Source of the DNA: Planctomycetaceae bacterium
GTDB lineage: Bacteria > Planctomycetota > Planctomycetia > Pirellulales > Thermoguttaceae
NCBI GenBank assembly: GCA_031278315.1
Contig: JAITKS010000277.1
Coordinates: 1-9,237, forward strand
Direction of reading: 5' to 3'
DNA: 9,237 bases
In this document: one piece after another, positions 1-7,199 of the stretch
Position numbering within the stretch: the stretch's first letter is position 1
Layout: the number at the start of each line of letters is the position of its first letter
Notes under the pieces: model-generated
Databases searched by the model: none
What the model saw: only the letters and a program-made list of their open reading frames with translations
Told to the model about the DNA's origin: nothing
Made by a program: the position numbers and the translations under genes

Positions 1-140
1 CCGCTGGGGCGGGCTATAATCCTGTTGCCCTTTCAGGGCGATTCTAGTTTTATACGTGAACGGCCACCTTTTTCGTTACAAAAAATAATACCGAATTTTA
101 AAGGACAATGAGTATATTACCGTAATTCTCGATCTAAATA
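1..140. repeat. Left-edge repeat fragment (GCCCTTTCAGGGC family) plus AT-rich spacer downstream of holA
   Basis: Bases 27-39 are the 13-bp near-palindrome GCCCTTTCAGGGC. The 16-mer ending at base 40 (TTGCCCTTTCAGGGCG) is identical to the outer tip of the foldback repeat at 7430-7445, so this is probably the end of another copy cut by the window edge. Further in, 69-81 (TTTTTCGTTACAA) matches the repeat at 2951-2963. Bases 87-117, read on the minus strand, resemble the TATACTCATTACACTTTAA motif that flanks tRNA-Lys. No gene is visible here. This is the 3' flank of holA, but no hairpin followed by a T-run in the minus direction was found. Confidence 0.6.
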
Positions 141-1184
141 TTATCGTAATCTTTGATCTGCAATTTTTATTATCAGCGTTTCTAATGCGAATCTTGAATT
201 ACTTCTGCTGCCGCCCTTTAAGTTTAAATCAGTTTGAAGCAGCCAGTCGATAAGTTGTGATCCTCGATTTCGTCCTAACATCCTCATTTGTTTTTCTGAT
301 TTCTCAATGAAAAATTTCTTTACTCCAACTTTGTCTAATGCGGTGTGAACAGAAATCGGACGCCCGGATATTTCGGCGTCAAGAATTAATCTCGTTGCGG
401 CAGCGAATTTTCGTAACGAATATGCAATTTGAGCAAGAATCCCAATCTCATTTTCTCCAGCAGCTAATAAACTGTTAAGTTGTTTTAATGCCGCCGCCGT
501 TTTACCCGCTAAAGCCATGTCAATCATTTCAAATGTAGACTGAGTTCGCCATGAACCAGTTGCTCGCTCAACTAAATCAACATTAATGATTCCGCCCGTG
601 TCCGGCGAAATCATTAACGCAAGTTTCGCAAGCTCCTGATCAAGTAGTCCAGCTTCCGAACCAATCCGTTCATATAAAGCATCCGCCGCCGCTAAATCAC
701 ATTCAACCTTATGACGCTGCTTCGACCACTTTATAATCCATGCCGGAATTTCTTTGTCCGGTAATGATTTCGCCTCTATTACAAGTCCAACCGATTCCGC
801 CTTTTTGTAAAGATTCGTGTTCGACGGAAATGTTTTTAATTCTAAAACCAATACCGCCGATTCTGACGGTTTGTCTAAATAACTTTCAAGCTCACCACGA
901 AATCGTGACACAAACGAATCTGCACTTTCAAGTAAAACAAAACGCCGATCTCCCCCAAACATCGCACGAGTTGATACTTCCTTAATAAGATCGGAAAAAT
1001 TTATATTGTCTGCTTCAAAACTCCGATTTGAAAATTCTGCATCTTCGCCATTTAAAACTTGTTCCCGAATAGTTCGTACCGCATGAAATTTAAAAAACGA
1101 ATCATCGCCAAAAACAAAACATACTTCCCGCACAGAATATTTTTTGACATTACCAATAAAATCTAAAACCGATACAGATTTCAT
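141..1184 (-). CDS. holA: DNA polymerase III subunit delta (clamp-loader delta)
   Basis: Delta is the clamp-loader subunit that binds and opens the beta sliding clamp for the replicative polymerase in the cytoplasm. The 347-residue length fits the family. Near the N-terminus, FGDDSF (residues 25-30) matches the GDEPFL-type motif of delta, followed by TRAMFGGDRRFVLLESAD (72-89). The strand LVLELKTFPSNTNLYKKAE (112-130) ends domain I, LDQELAKLAL (181-190) is the domain II signature, and the C-terminal collar helices include the LKGGSRSN turn (322-329). The tract SWRTQSTFEM to FAAATRL (211-266) resembles planctomycete delta proteins. The start at 1184 is the first Met of the frame and gives the expected N-terminal motif spacing; no Shine-Dalgarno is seen (only GGGA about 14 nt upstream). 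It lies downstream of glyA on the same strand, separated by a 241-bp repeat element, so co-transcription is uncertain. Identification is by motif reading and is firm. Confidence 0.93.
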   Translation of the reverse strand: MKSVSVLDFIGNVKKYSVREVCFVFGDDSFFKFHAVRTIREQVLNGEDAEFSNRSFEADNINFSDLIKEVSTRAMFGGDRRFVLLESADSFVSRFRGELESYLDKPSESAVLVLELKTFPSNTNLYKKAESVGLVIEAKSLPDKEIPAWIIKWSKQRHKVECDLAAADALYERIGSEAGLLDQELAKLALMISPDTGGIINVDLVERATGSWRTQSTFEMIDMALAGKTAAALKQLNSLLAAGENEIGILAQIAYSLRKFAAATRLILDAEISGRPISVHTALDKVGVKKFFIEKSEKQMRMLGRNRGSQLIDWLLQTDLNLKGGSRSNSRFALETLIIKIADQRLR

Positions 1185-1279
1185 AAAAAATAATTCCCAA
1201 TTTTAATTACTTACTTTATATTCTACTTTACACTCAAACAAAATTTCCAAAAAATAATATACCTAACAATAACAATTTA

Positions 1280-1520
1280 GTAATATATCAGTGTAATAAT
1301 TTTTTTCGTTTTTTTAGTTGTTTACGAATTTTAACTTATCAATCACAGACCTGTTAAGTCCCGCAGAGACGACACTTAATTAGCTCCTTCCGTATGCTGG
1401 ATCATACAATTAATAAAGTGTCGTCCCTAGCGGGACTTCTTGATAGTTAGCTCTTGTTCGTGTATTTCGTGTTTAAAAACCACAAAAAAGTTAAAAACAA
1501 AAATTCCACTGATATATTAC
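1280..1520. mobile_element. MITE-like element, copy 1, 241 bp with inverted ends
   Basis: The left end begins GTAATATATCAGTGTAAT. The right end, read on the other strand, begins GTAATATATCAGTGGAAT, a terminal inverted repeat of about 18 bp with one mismatch. The same ends bound the element at 6491-6837, and the first roughly 35 bp of the two are alike, but the cores differ. The core here is dominated by the long hairpin at 1356-1438. There is no open reading frame, so it would depend on a transposase elsewhere. It ends 8 bp beyond the glyA stop codon. No clear target-site duplication is visible; the TA steps inside the ends would allow a TA-duplicating (IS630/mariner-type) mechanism, but this is only a guess. 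Confidence 0.7.
1356..1438. repeat. Long imperfect hairpin inside element copy 1
   Basis: AAGTCCCGC and ACGACACTT on the left pair with AAGTGTCGT and GCGGGACTT on the right, interrupted by a small mismatched internal loop (AGAG opposite CCCTA). The stem continues weakly through AATTA/TAAT. The apical loop holds a further GTATG/CATAC hairpin at about 1393-1408. As RNA it would be very stable on either strand. It sits in the glyA-to-holA gap, so it could stop or stabilise glyA transcripts, but no uridine run follows the stem directly in the minus direction, so it is not a textbook intrinsic terminator. Confidence 0.8.
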
Positions 1521-1528
1521 TCTTTCTT

Positions 1529-2827
1529 TTATTCTCTTATACCGGGTATTTTGAATTGAGAGCAGAATTCAGCAATTTCGTTACGAATATTAGTTGTGTG
1601 TGCGCCGATATTGTTTATGTTTTTAAGTACTCTATCAATCCAATCGGCGACACGTTCCATTTCATTTTCTTTCATTCCCATTGCCGTTAAAGACGGCGTA
1701 CCGAGTCTTACGCCGCTTGTTACAAACGGACTGCGATGATCACCCGGCACCATGTTAAAGTTTGCGATAATACCCGATTTCGCTAACGCATCCGCAGCTT
1801 CTTTACCCGTGAATTGTTCTTTACGAAAATCTAAAATTAGTAAATGAGTATCTGTTCCGCCGCCGGCTAGCTGCCAACCTTTGTCTAATAAAGCATTCGC
1901 CAACTTCTTTGCATTCTTTACAATTTGGATTCCGTAATTTTTGAATTCGTCTGTCAGAGCTTCTTTAAATGCTACAGCCATTCCGGCAATAATATGTAAA
2001 TGAGGTCCGCCTTGTAATCCGGGAAAAACAGCTCGATCAATTCGTTTCGCTAGATTCAATTTACTGTCAGAATGATAATTCGACTGATACCGGTCTTCAA
2101 TTTTCGACAAAATAAATCCTGCTCTTGGACCTCGTAACATCTTATGACTTGTACTAGTAACAATGTCGCAATACGGAACTGGATCAGGATGAACGCCGGC
2201 AATAATCAAAGCGTTTATATGAGCGATGTCTGCAACAAGATATGCTTCGATTTCATTTGCAATATCGGCGAAATCTTTATATTCGATTTTGTGAGGATAA
2301 GCAGTCGCACCAACCCAAATCATTCGCGGACGTTCAATTTTTGCTGTTTTTCGTATTTCATCCATATCGAATCGACCGTTAGACGGATCAGGTCCGTATG
2401 GAATTTGAGTGTAATCAATTCCAGAAAAATTCACTTTCCAGCCGTGTGTGAGATGTCCGCCGCTTGGTACGGGCATTCCCATTACTTTGTCACCGGTCTT
2501 GAGCAATGCACGATAAACCGCTTGATTGGCAGGAGAACCGCTGTAAGGTTGAACATTAACATGTTCCGATTTGAATAATAATTTCGCACGTTCTATTGCT
2601 AGATTCTCTATTTGATCAACAAACTCGTTACCTTCATAATAGCGGGCGTTAGGGTAACCTTCGGCATATTTATCGGTCAGCATTGAACCGCACGCTTCCA
2701 AAACACTATAAGAAGCGTAACTTTCTGATGCGATCATTTTTAATGTCGTAGATTCGTATTCTGATTCCTTTTGAATTAAATTATAAATTTCAAGATCAGA
2801 ATTTTTCAAATTTGGATAACGTTCCAT
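1529..2827 (-). CDS. glyA: Serine hydroxymethyltransferase
   Basis: This pyridoxal-phosphate enzyme interconverts serine plus tetrahydrofolate with glycine plus 5,10-methylene-tetrahydrofolate, and is the main entry to one-carbon metabolism. The 432-residue length is normal for a bacterial enzyme. Visible signatures are IASESY (32-37), TDKYAEGYPNARYYEGNEFVD (51-71), the PLP-site loop YSGSPANQAVY (95-105), VADIAH (198-203), the Schiff-base lysine K229 in STSHKMLRGPRAG, FPGLQGGPHLH (268-278) and the carboxylate-binding arginine R374 in SGVRLGTPS. Small departures from the common wording are IASES in place of IASEN, SPAN in place of SQAN, and AHINALIIAG in place of AHIAGLVAAG; none removes a catalytic residue. 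The first Met gives the expected N-terminus and has no Shine-Dalgarno. holA follows on the same strand beyond a repeat element. Confidence 0.97.
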   Translation of the reverse strand: MERYPNLKNSDLEIYNLIQKESEYESTTLKMIASESYASYSVLEACGSMLTDKYAEGYPNARYYEGNEFVDQIENLAIERAKLLFKSEHVNVQPYSGSPANQAVYRALLKTGDKVMGMPVPSGGHLTHGWKVNFSGIDYTQIPYGPDPSNGRFDMDEIRKTAKIERPRMIWVGATAYPHKIEYKDFADIANEIEAYLVADIAHINALIIAGVHPDPVPYCDIVTSTSHKMLRGPRAGFILSKIEDRYQSNYHSDSKLNLAKRIDRAVFPGLQGGPHLHIIAGMAVAFKEALTDEFKNYGIQIVKNAKKLANALLDKGWQLAGGGTDTHLLILDFRKEQFTGKEAADALAKSGIIANFNMVPGDHRSPFVTSGVRLGTPSLTAMGMKENEMERVADWIDRVLKNINNIGAHTTNIRNEIAEFCSQFKIPGIRE

Positions 2828-2934
2828 TTGCGTTTAACTTTCTTTATTAAGTTTTTGGTAATTATAGAGATAACTATTTCACACGGATTTTAATATTTTC
2901 ATTTCTTATTAAATTCCTCACGCATGAAAATTCG

Positions 2935-3113
2935 TTTTTCGTTTGTTATCTTTTTTCGTTACAATAAATAAATTGAAATGTAAAGACACAATACTTTGTG
3001 TGTCTCAACAGAGAGATACAAGGCATGACGTCTCTACAAATTTTTTTCGTTTATTATCTTTTTTTGTTACAATAAATAAAATTGAAATGTAAAGATACAA
3101 GCCTTGTGTGTCA
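2935..3113. repeat. Direct repeat, two roughly 70-bp copies 108 bp apart, upstream of glyA
   Basis: Copy 1 (about 2935-3004) and copy 2 (about 3043-3113) both read TTTTTCGTTTRTTATC, a T-rich run, GTTACAATAAATAAA, TTGAAATGTAAAGA and then CTTTGTGTGTC or CCTTGTGTGTC. They differ at only a few bases and one indel. Copy 1 can form AGACACA/TGTGTCT with an 8-nt loop at 2984-3005; copy 2 keeps this less well. The spacer contains AGAGA and TCTCT (about 3011-3034), which can pair. Part of the unit (TTTTTCGTTACAA) also occurs at 69-81. No gene is visible in the 346-bp gap between the kinase and glyA. Apart from the repeat it is AT-rich and presumably carries the glyA promoter, which I could not place. 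Confidence 0.8.
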
Positions 3114-3173
3114 ATGTTTCAAAAAAATTAAGGGCAATAATATAATAGAATATCCAACTTTGGCAACAGGTTA

Positions 3174-6116
3174 TTAATTGATTCTACTTTTTTTTCCTTT
3201 CCATCTTTTGACAGCAGCTTGAACCATTTCTTGAGAGACAGGCTTCGAGATATAATCGTCCATGCCGGCTTCGAGACATTTTTCACGATCACCGCTCATT
3301 GCGTGAGCTGTCATTGCAATAATTGGTACTCTTGAATCTTTCACGCCGGATTCGGCAGAACGTATCAAAGCTGCACATTGATAACCATCCATTTCCGGCA
3401 TTTGGCAATCCATAAATACCATATCGAAGTCTTGTTCCCGTAATGCTTTTAGCGCATCTATTCCATTCATTACCGAATAAACATTGTGTCCAAAAGATGT
3501 CAATAATGCACTTGCTACCATAATGTTCACCTTGACATCATCGACCAATAAAATATTTAACGGCGTTAATTCTGATTCGTCTAACATTTCATTCGAGTCG
3601 GATAATTGTTTTTGAAGATCAGGTATAAATTTTCGCAATACACTCAAAACATTCGACCCGCGTACCGGCTTTGTCAAAAACTCGATACTGTTCGGTAACA
3701 GCGTTTTTTCTAAATCAACCGCACGTCCCAACGAAAACATCGGTGTATAACGAATCGACTTGTACAATTCATTATCATTATTAGGAAAACTCGAAATTGC
3801 CTGTTTAATTTCATCGAATGAGTCATCTATATCTACAATCACCCAATCGAATGTTTGACCTGAATCGACTCTATGCTGAATCAAATCAACAAACGATTTC
3901 AAATTTTCCGCCTCATGCAATTCTGCACCCCAACTTTTCAAAATTACTTCGAGCGACTTGCGGGTCAAGCTGTGTTTGTCAAAAACTAAAACCGAGCGGT
4001 CAGCCAAAACTTGCGATAAATTTTCCGTCTTTATTTGATCTTGAACTCCTGTTTTCGGCGTTTCTAATGTTATCGAAAACATGAACGTTGAACCTCTGCC
4101 TAATTGACTTTCAACCTGAATCTGACCATGCATCATTTCGACAAGTTGTCTGCTAATAGATAGTCCTAATCCTGTTCCTCCGTAGCGTCGTGTAGTTGAT
4201 GTATCCGCTTGCGAAAACGGATCAAAAAGTGACGTTAACTTCTCTTGCGGAATTCCAATCCCTGAATCTTTAACAGAAATAAATATCGTACATTGATCAC
4301 TTTCAACCGAAACTAATTTCGCCTCGACCAATATTTCACCCGCTGAAGTAAATTTAACGGCATTGCTCAAAAGATTTACCAGAATTTGCCGCACTCGGAC
4401 ACTGTCGCCAATCAACACAGACGGAAACGTCGGATCGATAATTAGTGTCAACATCAATTGTTTACTATGAGCTTGAATCGCTATTGCATCACAAATATCT
4501 TCGAGCAGTTTACCCGGCTCGAATTCGATATGTTCAAGTACTAATTTTTTTGCTTCGATTTTAGAAAAATCTAATACGTCGTTTATTACGGATAAAAGCG
4601 AAGTTGCACTTTGCTGAATTGTCTCAACATATTGATGCTGTAACGGCGATAATGGTGTTTTCGCAAGTAAATTAGTAAGACCGATAACACCATTCATTGG
4701 AGTTCTTATTTCATGTGACATGTTTGCTAGAAATTCACTTTTAGCTTGTGAAGCCAATTCAGCGTCTTCTAATCGCCGCCGTTCTGTAATATCTGTAACA
4801 AATCCTTCTGAAACGCTAAAATTCGGATTATTCGGATCAATCTCAACGACTACCGACCGTTCCCAAACCCATCTAATACTTCCGTCTTTGTGAACGAATC
4901 TATATGTTGCTTCTAATGGACGTCCGACGGCAAGTGTACTATTATTATCAGCAAGAAGTATTTCACGGTCGTCGGGATGTACTAAATCAAAAAATGACAT
5001 TCGATTTTTGACTAGATCATCGGGGTCGTATCCGGTTATTGTTGTTAAGCCGTCGCTGACAAATTCCATTGTGAAATCGGGCGAATTATTTCGGCAGCGA
5101 AAAGCCATACCCGGCAAGTTTGAAATCAAGGTTTCCATTCGGCGTTGACTTTCGCGGCGTTTCATTGCTTCGAGTGCGATTACACAAAAATCTGCAACTG
5201 ATGCTGCGAAGGTTGTTTCTTCAAATGTCCATTTACGCGGATTACCGGCGTGTTCAGTGCATACAGTTCCTACGACTTCGCCGTTTACGCGGATAGGTGT
5301 ATCTAAAAGTGCGCGAATCCCGCCAAGTGCGTATCCATTTGCCATGCCGGGCAGAATTGTATCGGTTTCGGTATCGGGAATTGAGATACTGCGTTCTGAT
5401 TTGAGAAGTCGAATATAACTCGGATAATCGTAAGCGTTGAAAGGGGGATCAACTGAAAATTCATTTGTCGTTGATGAGTACATTGCAATGTTTTTCAAAC
5501 AATCGGGATTCAATAACCAAACGCCGACACGTGTAGCTTCGAGGATGCTTGCTGTAGCTTTAGCAATTCGTTTTGCTGCTTCGTTGAAATCTCCGCTTGT
5601 AATAATTGGGTCTTTACTTAATTCGATCAGGACTTGATTTTGTCTGTGTAGAAATTCGTTACGTTTATTGTTTTCAGATGTAGATGTATCGCCGGTTTTA
5701 TTGTGAAAAATTAAGGCGGCAGCACGTTCATTTTGCCATAATACAAACGATACTGAAACATTACATTCCCATTGAGACAATTCAAAAGTTGACAAATTAC
5801 TTTCGGTTTTATTTTTAGAATTTGTATTTCCGGAATTATTGTAACGTTTATTATTGGGAGTTATTGGTTGACTATTTTGTATCAAGTGAATGAGTTTTTC
5901 ACGATTATTGCCGACAATTTTTTGTACAAATTGAGCGGCGGGCGGTTCGCCGATACTTTGAATCCATTTATCGAAAGCTGTATTTTTAAATAGCAGTGTA
6001 CAGCTTTGCGGATTTATAATTGCAAGCGGTTCTTGAATAATTTGCAATAATTGTTCTGAAATAGTTATGTCTTTCATAATTTCATTTTTTGTAATATTTT
6101 GGTTAAATATACGCAT
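3174..6116 (-). CDS. Hybrid sensor histidine kinase (GAF-PAS-HisKA-HATPase-REC-REC)
   Basis: A 980-residue two-component phosphorelay protein. No membrane segment or signal peptide is seen, so it should sense a cytoplasmic signal. Domains in order: a divergent PAS-like N-terminus (about 18-140), a low-complexity N/S/T linker (about 85-108), GAF (about 160-318, with VVGTVCTEHAG), PAS/PAC (about 327-448, with HPDDR and a TDITERR end), HisKA with phospho-acceptor H468 in FLANMSHEIRTPMNG, and HATPase with N585, the DSGIGIP box at 617-623 and YGGTGLGLSI at 645-654. Receiver 1 (about 707-830) has D762 as likely acceptor and K816. Receiver 2 (about 853-970) has D859/D860, acceptor D903, T936 and K958. 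No HPt domain follows, so the chain would need a separate HPt protein and output regulator, neither of which is in the window. Receiver 1 has a single acid (D713) where two are usual. The start at 6116 is the first Met; Met14 (codon at 6077-6075) is a credible alternative. Confidence 0.93.
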   Translation of the reverse strand: MRIFNQNITKNEIMKDITISEQLLQIIQEPLAIINPQSCTLLFKNTAFDKWIQSIGEPPAAQFVQKIVGNNREKLIHLIQNSQPITPNNKRYNNSGNTNSKNKTESNLSTFELSQWECNVSVSFVLWQNERAAALIFHNKTGDTSTSENNKRNEFLHRQNQVLIELSKDPIITSGDFNEAAKRIAKATASILEATRVGVWLLNPDCLKNIAMYSSTTNEFSVDPPFNAYDYPSYIRLLKSERSISIPDTETDTILPGMANGYALGGIRALLDTPIRVNGEVVGTVCTEHAGNPRKWTFEETTFAASVADFCVIALEAMKRRESQRRMETLISNLPGMAFRCRNNSPDFTMEFVSDGLTTITGYDPDDLVKNRMSFFDLVHPDDREILLADNNSTLAVGRPLEATYRFVHKDGSIRWVWERSVVVEIDPNNPNFSVSEGFVTDITERRRLEDAELASQAKSEFLANMSHEIRTPMNGVIGLTNLLAKTPLSPLQHQYVETIQQSATSLLSVINDVLDFSKIEAKKLVLEHIEFEPGKLLEDICDAIAIQAHSKQLMLTLIIDPTFPSVLIGDSVRVRQILVNLLSNAVKFTSAGEILVEAKLVSVESDQCTIFISVKDSGIGIPQEKLTSLFDPFSQADTSTTRRYGGTGLGLSISRQLVEMMHGQIQVESQLGRGSTFMFSITLETPKTGVQDQIKTENLSQVLADRSVLVFDKHSLTRKSLEVILKSWGAELHEAENLKSFVDLIQHRVDSGQTFDWVIVDIDDSFDEIKQAISSFPNNDNELYKSIRYTPMFSLGRAVDLEKTLLPNSIEFLTKPVRGSNVLSVLRKFIPDLQKQLSDSNEMLDESELTPLNILLVDDVKVNIMVASALLTSFGHNVYSVMNGIDALKALREQDFDMVFMDCQMPEMDGYQCAALIRSAESGVKDSRVPIIAMTAHAMSGDREKCLEAGMDDYISKPVSQEMVQAAVKRWKGKKSRIN

Positions 6117-6490
6117 ATTGTATTATGAATTTCGGCGGTATAGCGGTATAAAGGATATTCATTCATTAAAAGGCTTTGATTTCCAAAAATATAAGTGAAA
6201 GTTTTTATGCGGTTGTAATTCCGAATTTCGTAGTACGGTAAGAATAAATAAGAATAAAGTAGTGTAGTTATAATTTTTCAAAGACTTGTCAATCGTGTAA
6301 TTTGAATTAAGTTTTTCGTAGAAATATTACAAACTAAAGCAAAAAACAACAATAAAACTGGTGATTAATTTATGTATTCTTATGAATGATTATGTTTGGC
6401 GTATGCGTTGATATAATGCCAGATTGAAAGTAGTGTAATCATAAATTATAAATTGTAAATCTGCAATCCTTCTTTTAATTTAGTTTATTT
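6117..6490. other. Intergenic region upstream of the kinase, AT-rich with short repeats
   Basis: No gene is visible. Bases 6117-6142 are a 26-bp motif starting ATTGTATTATGAATTTCGG that recurs with three differences at 6967-6992. GCGGTATA is doubled head to tail at 6135-6150 and TAAGAATAAA is doubled at 6239-6258. The segment around 6224-6240 is an inverted relative of the TACTATGAATTTCGG sequence at about 7707. The kinase promoter should lie here. On the minus strand CATAAT (6121-6126) resembles a -10 box, but it is only a few bases from the first Met and no -35 match is convincing. Confidence 0.5.
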
Positions 6491-6565
6491 GTAATATATC
6501 AGTGAAATAATTTATTTTTTTTCGGGAACGCGGTCGTCTCGGCCGCATCTTTAGTTTTGTTTTTT

Positions 6566-6616
6566 TGACAGGATTATAGGATTGACAGGATTACAGTATT
6601 GACAGGATTTTTAAAT
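6566..6616 (+). repeat. Three 17-bp tandem repeats (TGACAGGATTA units)
   Basis: The units at 6566-6582, 6583-6599 and 6600-6616 each begin TGACAGGATT. The first two differ at three positions and the third decays into AT-rich sequence. The corresponding part of the copy after ruvB (about 9104-9131, minus strand) holds shorter ATTACAGG-type units, so the number and spacing of units varies between copies. Confidence 0.85.
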
Positions 6617-6751
6617 GATAAATTAAAAGAATCAAAACTTGAAACCATCACTTCTTTGTTAGTGATTTGAACTTAGAAGTTAATGATTAAAAAAACAATG
6701 AATTTAGTGATTCGAACTTATAGCCGGTACTAATCTCCGCATGTGAACTAA

Positions 6752-6785
6752 CCACTAACCACTAACCACTAACCACTAACCACTA
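6752..6785 (+). repeat. CCACTAA heptamer array, five units
   Basis: Four exact CCACTAA heptamers are followed by CCACTAT, preceded by a partial CTAA at 6748-6751. The same array in opposite orientation (TTAGTGG, five units) starts at the ruvB stop codon at 8977. In both places it lies beside an almost identical stretch, GTACTAATC(T/A)CCGCATG(T/C)GAAC. Confidence 0.9.
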
Positions 6786-6837
6786 TCCTATCATTCTGTT
6801 TATCTTGTCAAAAAAAAATATTCCGCTGATATATTAC

Positions 6838-7028
6838 TTTTTATATATTTTGTTTTTTAGATTCCCCCCCTTTGTGGAGAGTAATATTATGATATACTTT
6901 TCGGCTTATAAAAATGAGTGAGAATAAGTATAAATGAGTCATGTTATAAATTTAAGTGATTTACGTATTGTATTATGAATTTTGGTGATATAAGTGTATC
7001 AAAGTTTAGTTTATTTTCTGATATACTC
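6838..7028. other. AT-rich intergenic stretch with degenerate repeats, no gene
   Basis: There is a run of seven C at 6864-6870. Two related TATAAA(AA)TGAGT units lie at about 6907-6941. A second copy of the 26-bp ATTGTATTATGAATTT motif lies at 6967-6992, and the resemblance to the kinase upstream region continues for about 20 bp further (TATA, then GTATCAAAG). I see no coding sequence or structured RNA. Confidence 0.5.
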
Positions 7029-7092
7029 ATTACACTTTAAGATTATTACACTTTAAGATTGTTATACTTTAAAATTGTTACACTTTAAAATT
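7029..7092 (+). repeat. Four 16-bp tandem repeats upstream of tRNA-Lys
   Basis: The units are ATTACACTTTAAGATT twice (identical), then GTTATACTTTAAAATT and GTTACACTTTAAAATT. The array ends 34 bp before the tRNA. A single unit recurs after the tRNA (7209-7220) and an inverted one lies at about 7545-7560. The spacing of one and a half helical turns per unit could suit protein binding, but it may also be simple slippage. Confidence 0.9.
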
Positions 7093-7126
7093 GGTATTTA
7101 TTTTTAGTGTGATAATATATCTTTTT

Positions 7127-7199
7127 GCCCTTTTAGCTCAATTGGCAGAGCAACGGACTCTTAATCCGTAGGTTCTGGGTTCGACCCCCAGAGAGGGCA
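7127..7199 (+). tRNA. tRNA-Lys (anticodon CTT)
   Basis: A 73-nt cloverleaf can be drawn in full. The acceptor GCCCTTT pairs with AGAGGGC (one T-G pair) and is followed by discriminator A. The D-stem is GCTC/GAGC. The anticodon stem ACGGA/TCCGT closes the loop CTCTTAA with anticodon CTT at 7160-7162. The variable loop is AGGTT, and the T-arm is CTGGG-TTCGACC-CCCAG. CTT reads AAG, lysine. CCA is not encoded, so it would be added enzymatically. The gene stands alone on the plus strand. TAATAT just upstream (about 7113-7118) could serve as a -10 box, but no matching -35 was seen. Confidence 0.97.

Larger units (their letters stand above)
6491..6837 (+). mobile_element. MITE-like element, copy 2, 347 bp with inverted ends and modular core
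   Basis: The left end is GTAATATATCAGTGAAAT. The right end, on the minus strand, is GTAATATATCAGCGGAAT, a terminal inverted repeat of about 18 bp. The core is a chain of modules: a 7-bp hairpin GCGGTCG-TCT-CGGCCGC (6530-6546), a T-run, three 17-bp tandem units beginning TGACAGGATTA (6566-6616), two near-identical 16-mers TAGTGATT(T/C)GAACTTA (6660-6675, 6705-6720), and five CCACTAA heptamers (6752-6785). There is no open reading frame. Most modules recur in the same order, on the opposite strand, at 8977-9205, showing that this is a repeat family. Flanking T-rich sequence prevents calling a target duplication. Confidence 0.75.

Noticed and set aside
1210..1245. TTGTTT/TATAAA on the minus strand as a holA promoter
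   Set aside because: The spacing is 15 bp and both boxes are common by chance in DNA this AT-rich, so I cannot support it.
1454..1690. Plus-strand reading frame overlapping the 3' end of glyA
   Set aside because: It runs through element copy 1 and antisense to conserved SHMT sequence. It has no recognisable domain and is a shadow of glyA.
2144..2578. 144-codon plus-strand frame within glyA
   Set aside because: It is antisense to well-conserved glyA sequence, including the PLP lysine region, with no family resemblance. It is open by chance.
3115..3173. Intrinsic terminator after the kinase
   Set aside because: Only a 4-bp CCAA/TTGG pairing is visible and no stem with a T-run follows on the minus strand.
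5303..5637. Short frames on both strands within the kinase GAF region
   Set aside because: They overlap the clearly conserved GAF domain in other frames and show no domain of their own.
6700..6725. T-arm-like GATTCGAAC sequence inside element copy 2 as a tRNA fragment
   Set aside because: The bases on either side of the loop do not pair, and no acceptor or anticodon arm accompanies it. It is one of two 16-mer repeats of the element.
6566..6785. Repeated units as a CRISPR array
   Set aside because: The 17-bp and 7-bp units are directly tandem with no unique spacers of regular length, and there are no cas genes.
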